Of a stretch of DNA of 10,667 bases, positions 7,904 through 10,667 are shown in pieces. The DNA is taken from NCBI GenBank assembly GCA_003533545.1, contig DQEK01000322.1, forward strand, positions 1 through 10,667. The letters run 5' to 3'. Numbering within the stretch: position 1 is the first letter of the stretch; each line of letters opens with the position of its first letter. A model generated the notes under the pieces. That model saw nothing but the letters and a program-made list of their open reading frames with translations. It made no database searches and was not told the DNA's origin. Both the position numbers and the translations under genes were made by a program. Source of the DNA: Acidobacteriota bacterium (GTDB taxonomy: Bacteria > Acidobacteriota > Vicinamibacteria > Vicinamibacterales > UBA8438).

Positions 7904-8686
7904 TCAGGGGGCCGCGTGGAGAGAGCCTTCGTAGGTAACCGTTTGGCCAGGCAGGATCAACACCTCGAAGTTCAGAGTGACGAAACCGGGTTGTCGAATC
8001 TCGATTTGATGTGGACCTTTTTCGAGTCGCAGACGTTGGAACACACCGTCGTAGTCGTTGACCAGTCCTGCGTAATAGCCGTCTACGAACACCTCGCCGA
8101 ACCGCGGTTTCACCTTCAGCCGAAGGCTGCCCATGTAGTAGTGGTCATACACCGCCCGCGGGTGGGTATACGCGGGATAGCCGTAGTTGTCTCTGTAGTA
8201 CCCGTTCCAGCAGGACACGTTGTAGCTTGGGACGAACCTACACCGCGCGGCAAAGGCGCCAGGTCCAAGCATGTAAGCATACGACCCGTAGCCGAGTCTG
8301 TTGCCGTAATAGTTTCGACCACGATATGGCGTGTAGACGCGACCGACGCGGCGACCAATTCCATAGTTGTTGATGACCAGGGGTGGCGAATCATATTTTC
8401 TTCGGCTGATCGCGTTGTCCACGCCGCCAAGCCTCCGCGGCCCTCGGTTTGCCTGACTCAAACGGTGCCGCGCTGGCCGCACGCCGTTGGTAGGGTCGGT
8501 TCTGACTGGTGGCGTGATTCGCCCGGGCGCGGTTGTGCGGGGGCGTGCCCTCCGCTGCGGGGGCCGCTGTGACGATACGGTCCTGTCGTTGCGACGGCGC
8601 AGTCGGTCTTGAGCCGCGGTTTCAGTCGGCATGGACCAAGCCGTGGTTAGAAGTGCACATAGGAACACCGAGGTTTTCCGAGTCAT
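7904..8686 (-). CDS. secreted basic Tyr/Gly-rich protein with C-terminal PEGA-like domain
   Basis: This 260-residue exported protein has an N-terminal signal peptide ending near TAAQ (residues 23-26). A very Arg/Pro-rich, low-complexity stretch follows (27-95), then a Tyr/Gly/Asn-rich region (about 105-187) holding two cysteines near RCRF and SCWNGYY that could pair. The C-terminal part (about 189-258) resembles a PEGA domain. It begins with LRLKVKPRFGEVFVDGYYAG and continues with a KGPHQIEIRQPGF-like segment and a closing strand. PEGA-like domains are usually found in surface or envelope proteins. The start is fixed by a strong GGAGGAAG site just upstream of the ATG at 8686. Its function is unknown; envelope or cell-surface binding is an inference from the charge and domain type. 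Confidence 0.8.
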   Translation of the reverse strand: MTRKTSVFLCALLTTAWSMPTETAAQDRLRRRNDRTVSSQRPPQRRARPRTTAPGRITPPVRTDPTNGVRPARHRLSQANRGPRRLGGVDNAISRRKYDSPPLVINNYGIGRRVGRVYTPYRGRNYYGNRLGYGSYAYMLGPGAFAARCRFVPSYNVSCWNGYYRDNYGYPAYTHPRAVYDHYYMGSLRLKVKPRFGEVFVDGYYAGLVNDYDGVFQRLRLEKGPHQIEIRQPGFVTLNFEVLILPGQTVTYEGSLHAAP

Positions 8687-8742
8687 GGTGGTCTTCCTCC
8701 ACGTTGGACGTTACGAACCGCGACGACAACCACCAACCACTA

Positions 8743-8760
8743 CGGCACATTCCGTGCCAA
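8743..8760 (-). promoter_or_regulatory. sigma-54-like promoter candidate / palindrome
   Basis: On the minus strand, TTGGCACGGAATGTGCCG closely fits the -24/-12 pattern of sigma-54 promoters (TGGCAC-N5-TTGC). The GG and GC dinucleotides are 12 nt apart; the TTGC position reads GTGC. It lies about 60 nt upstream of the PEGA gene ATG. GGCAC and GTGCC also form a perfect 5-bp inverted repeat around a 5-nt spacer, so a regulator operator is an equal alternative. Confidence 0.4.
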
Positions 8761-8777
8761 TTGTGGAACCCTGGAAC

Positions 8778-8799
8778 CTCAGCAATAGGTGCTGCTGAG
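8778..8799. repeat. perfect 7-bp inverted repeat (hairpin or operator)
   Basis: CTCAGCA (8778-8784) and TGCTGAG (8793-8799) are exact reverse complements around an 8-nt loop. There is no T-run, so a terminator is unlikely. It sits about 20 nt upstream of the sigma-54-like element on the minus strand, a place where an activator or repressor could bind. Confidence 0.5.
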
Positions 8800-9138
8800 C
8801 GAACTCTACTCTGGCGAGTGTCCCTTTTAGTAGGCACCGATTGTCCGGTCTAGAGCACGGTGTCGTGGCGGTCCGGGGGATTTGGGAAGAGCGGTTTACA
8901 CGAACTCTGACCGGAGGTCACAGGTGTCTACGGTGTCGTCAAGTAATACCCGCCAGGGAATCGGTCACTCGGCAAAGTCTTTGTCCTGGTCAGTGAGCAT
9001 GTCACTTCTCCATTGGTCCGTCTTACCGAGCCAACGGGTCGACTCGTCCTCGGGTTGCGGGTGGCGATCAGCAGGCGGATCTGTCATCCTGTTCAGGTGA
9101 GCCGGCGCGATGAGGCGACGACGAAAGGAATAGCCAGT

Positions 9139-9360
9139 ATGGGTTTCTGCGAGCACTGTGAAGGTCAGCGGTTCGACAGAGCGCAGGTTCTCCGTCAGTT
9201 ACGGCAGACTCGCGCGCGACTCCGCGGGGAAGCTGAGTCCTGCACGGTCGATGAGGCCTTGCAGTTGGCTATTCAGTCCGTACGAGCGCTTGAGGTTCCC
9301 CATCTTGAGCCAATCGATGACTGGATGGAGGGGACAATTGAGGATCAGGTTATTCACTGA
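9139..9360 (+). CDS. small CxxC protein of unknown function
   Basis: This 73-residue protein begins with MGFCEHCEGQ. The C4-x-x-C7 pair is near the N-terminus, followed by a basic, probably helical stretch (RAQVLRQLRQTRARLR), an Ala/Leu-rich helix (VDEALQLAIQSVRALE), and an acidic end with HLEPIDDW. I do not recognise a named family. A metal- or thiol-related role is suggested only by the CxxC pair. The ATG at 9139 has an AAAGGAA site about 8-9 nt upstream. It ends 23 bp from the convergent M20 gene. Codon use looks normal for the window. Confidence 0.6.
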   Translation: MGFCEHCEGQRFDRAQVLRQLRQTRARLRGEAESCTVDEALQLAIQSVRALEVPHLEPIDDWMEGTIEDQVIH

Positions 9361-9368
9361 TGACTTGG

Positions 9369-9391
9369 CCCGGTGAGGTTCCTTCACCTGG
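9369..9391. terminator. weak hairpin between convergent genes
   Basis: GGTGA (9372-9376) and TCACC (9384-9388) form a 5-bp stem with a 7-nt loop, and CC/GG flanks extend it past one mismatch. It spans the end of the M20 gene in the 23-bp convergent gap. No T-run follows in either direction, so terminator function is doubtful. Confidence 0.2.
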
Positions 9392-10667
9392 TTCCTGCAA
9401 TTTCGACTACGACCCGGTAGAGATACTCAAGGAAGATCCCGAGCCCGTCGCTTGAGATCCGTTCATCGGTGCCGTGGACGCCGCTCAGGTCGTCTCGGAT
9501 CATGCCGACGCCGTACGCCTGAACGCCCTTTGCCCGGAGCTGTGCTGAGTCGGTTGACGCTACGAGCATTGTCGGGAGCGTGATCGCGCGGGGAAACATG
9601 TCGCCCTGTACTCGTTCCAGCGTGAGGAACATCTCGCTGTCGAGGGGCGATGGTGTCGCCGCCGGCCGCATACTGGTCGGGCGGGTCACCTCGACGGCTG
9701 GGTCGTCGATGAGACCCCGCAGGGTGGCTAGAAAACGGTCAAGGTCTTCGTCTGGCAGTGCGCGAATGTCGAGCTCTGCCTCCGCATCGGCCGGAATCAC
9801 GTTGCGGCGAAATCCTCCCGCGATGATGTTGGGCGAGATGCTTGTCCGGATCATCGAATTGACTCCGATATCAGACCTGCGAAGTTGGTCTTGAATCTGG
9901 GCACTGAGCCTCGGGTTCTCAAGGTTGCGATAGCGGAACGCGGCATCTGGCGGGCTGATGGTGGCGAGGCGTTCAAGGTAGGCCCGTGTCGTCTCATTCA
10001 GTCGCATCGGTGCCTGGTAGGCGCCCACCTTGGCGACCGCTGCTGAAAGATGGACGATGGGATTGTCCGGCCGTGGCGCTGAACCGTGACCGGCTACGCC
10101 CCGCGCAATTAGCCTGATCCCTCGCCAGGGCACCTTTTCGGTGGTGGCGATGCTGACGGTGTGGACTGACCCGTCGACCGCCGACATCCGTCCCCCCTCG
10201 TTGAGTGCGAATTCGGCGGCGATCTCGTCCCAGTGTTCCGAAACCATGAAGTCTATGCCGACCTCGGTAGTTCCCTCTTCGCCCGCTTCGGCCAGTAGGA
10301 TGATGTCGCGGTCCAGTGGCACGTCCGCACGGTGCAGCATCAGCATTACCTGCACCATGGCCGCGAGTTGACCCTTGTCGTCAGACGCGCCGCGCCCGTA
10401 CACGTGGCCGTTTCGGAGTTCCCCGCCGAATGGGTCGATTGTCCAATCGGTCCGCTCGACTCCGACCACATCCGTGTGCGCCATGAGTAGGAGGGGCCGT
10501 TTCGTGCCGTTGCCCTTCAGGCGCGCTACGAGATTGCCACGGCTGGGTTCCACCGCGAAGATCCTCGATGGGATATCAGCGGCGCTCAACACATCCCGTA
10601 CATGCTCGGCCACGCGGGTCTCGTTTCCCGGCGGACTACTCGTGTCGATGCGAATCAGGGCTTGCAG
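9384..10667 (-). CDS. M20-family metallopeptidase, 5' end outside window
   Basis: This gene stays in frame to the right edge, so at least 427 residues are visible and the true N-terminus lies outside the window. The first visible residues, LQALIRIDTSSPPGNE, match the start of the mature M20 catalytic domain. Metal and catalytic residues, numbered from the visible end, are H64 and D66 (HTDVV), bridging D96 in GRGASDDKG, catalytic E130 and metal ligand E131 in AGEEG, E157 in LNEGG, and H398 in GVHGTDE. The dimerisation lid lies between, around the HGSAPRPDNP segment. This resembles the carboxypeptidase-S-like M20 group that hydrolyses peptides or N-acyl amino acids; the substrate is unknown. 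It is convergent with the small CxxC gene. Confidence 0.92.
   Translation of the reverse strand: MQALIRIDTSSPPGNETRVAEHVRDVLSAADIPSRIFAVEPSRGNLVARLKGNGTKRPLLLMAHTDVVGVERTDWTIDPFGGELRNGHVYGRGASDDKGQLAAMVQVMLMLHRADVPLDRDIILLAEAGEEGTTEVGIDFMVSEHWDEIAAEFALNEGGRMSAVDGSVHTVSIATTEKVPWRGIRLIARGVAGHGSAPRPDNPIVHLSAAVAKVGAYQAPMRLNETTRAYLERLATISPPDAAFRYRNLENPRLSAQIQDQLRRSDIGVNSMIRTSISPNIIAGGFRRNVIPADAEAELDIRALPDEDLDRFLATLRGLIDDPAVEVTRPTSMRPAATPSPLDSEMFLTLERVQGDMFPRAITLPTMLVASTDSAQLRAKGVQAYGVGMIRDDLSGVHGTDERISSDGLGIFLEYLYRVVVEIAGTR

Larger units (their letters stand above)
8687..9138. other. divergent intergenic region with regulatory-looking motifs
   Basis: These 452 bp separate two divergently oriented genes, and no coding frame here is convincing. 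It holds a sigma-54-like element (8743-8760), two tandem 8-mers TGGAACCC and TGGAACCT (8764-8779), and a perfect 7-bp hairpin (8778-8799). A 10-bp direct repeat ACGGTGTCGT occurs at 8857-8866 and 8930-8939. AGTGA-N5-TCACT lies at 8992-9006. The frame upstream of 9139 continues to 9013 but looks non-coding. No tRNA or rRNA is seen. Confidence 0.6.

Noticed and set aside
7916..8572. Long plus-strand frame (218 residues) antisense to the PEGA gene
   Set aside because: The opposite strand has a signal peptide, a strong ribosome-binding site and a PEGA-like end, while this frame shows no recognisable features.

Overview
The window is GC-rich bacterial DNA, densely coded and using many GTG starts. 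It carries no RNA genes, CRISPR arrays or intact mobile elements that I can recognise. The mix of secreted alpha/beta hydrolases (one with a PDZ domain), a DUF2007/zinc-ribbon protein, a TRAP transporter, a PEGA-type surface protein and an M20 peptidase is reminiscent of Acidobacteriota (Vicinamibacteria-like, often known from metagenomes). That placement is a guess from protein style, not a marker-based call.

Left half, plus strand (143-6292): six genes run in one direction. A secreted esterase/lipase-type hydrolase overlaps by 4 bp with a second secreted hydrolase. The second one has a PDZ domain apparently inserted into its C-terminal beta-rich domain. A small DUF2007-like protein with a C-terminal four-cysteine zinc ribbon follows. 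Then comes a complete three-gene TRAP transporter: a Tat-exported substrate-binding protein (DctP type), a small membrane subunit (DctQ) and a large membrane subunit (DctM). DctQ and DctM overlap by 4 bp. A reasonable inference is that the exported hydrolases release an organic acid that the TRAP system imports, but no substrate can be read from the sequence.

Right half: a saccharopine-dehydrogenase-like oxidoreductase lies on the minus strand, convergent with the TRAP operon. Upstream of it on the same strand is a secreted, very basic, Tyr/Gly-rich protein ending in a PEGA-like domain. A 452-bp divergent intergenic region (8687-9138) holds a sigma-54-like promoter candidate, a perfect 7-bp hairpin and short direct repeats. 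It separates the PEGA gene from a small plus-strand gene for a 73-residue CxxC protein of unknown function. The window ends in an M20 metallopeptidase on the minus strand whose N-terminus lies beyond the right edge.

The most worthwhile leads are the PDZ-inserted hydrolase, the regulatory-looking region upstream of the PEGA gene, and the hydrolase/TRAP neighbourhood. Nothing here is clearly a wholly new defence or mobile system.
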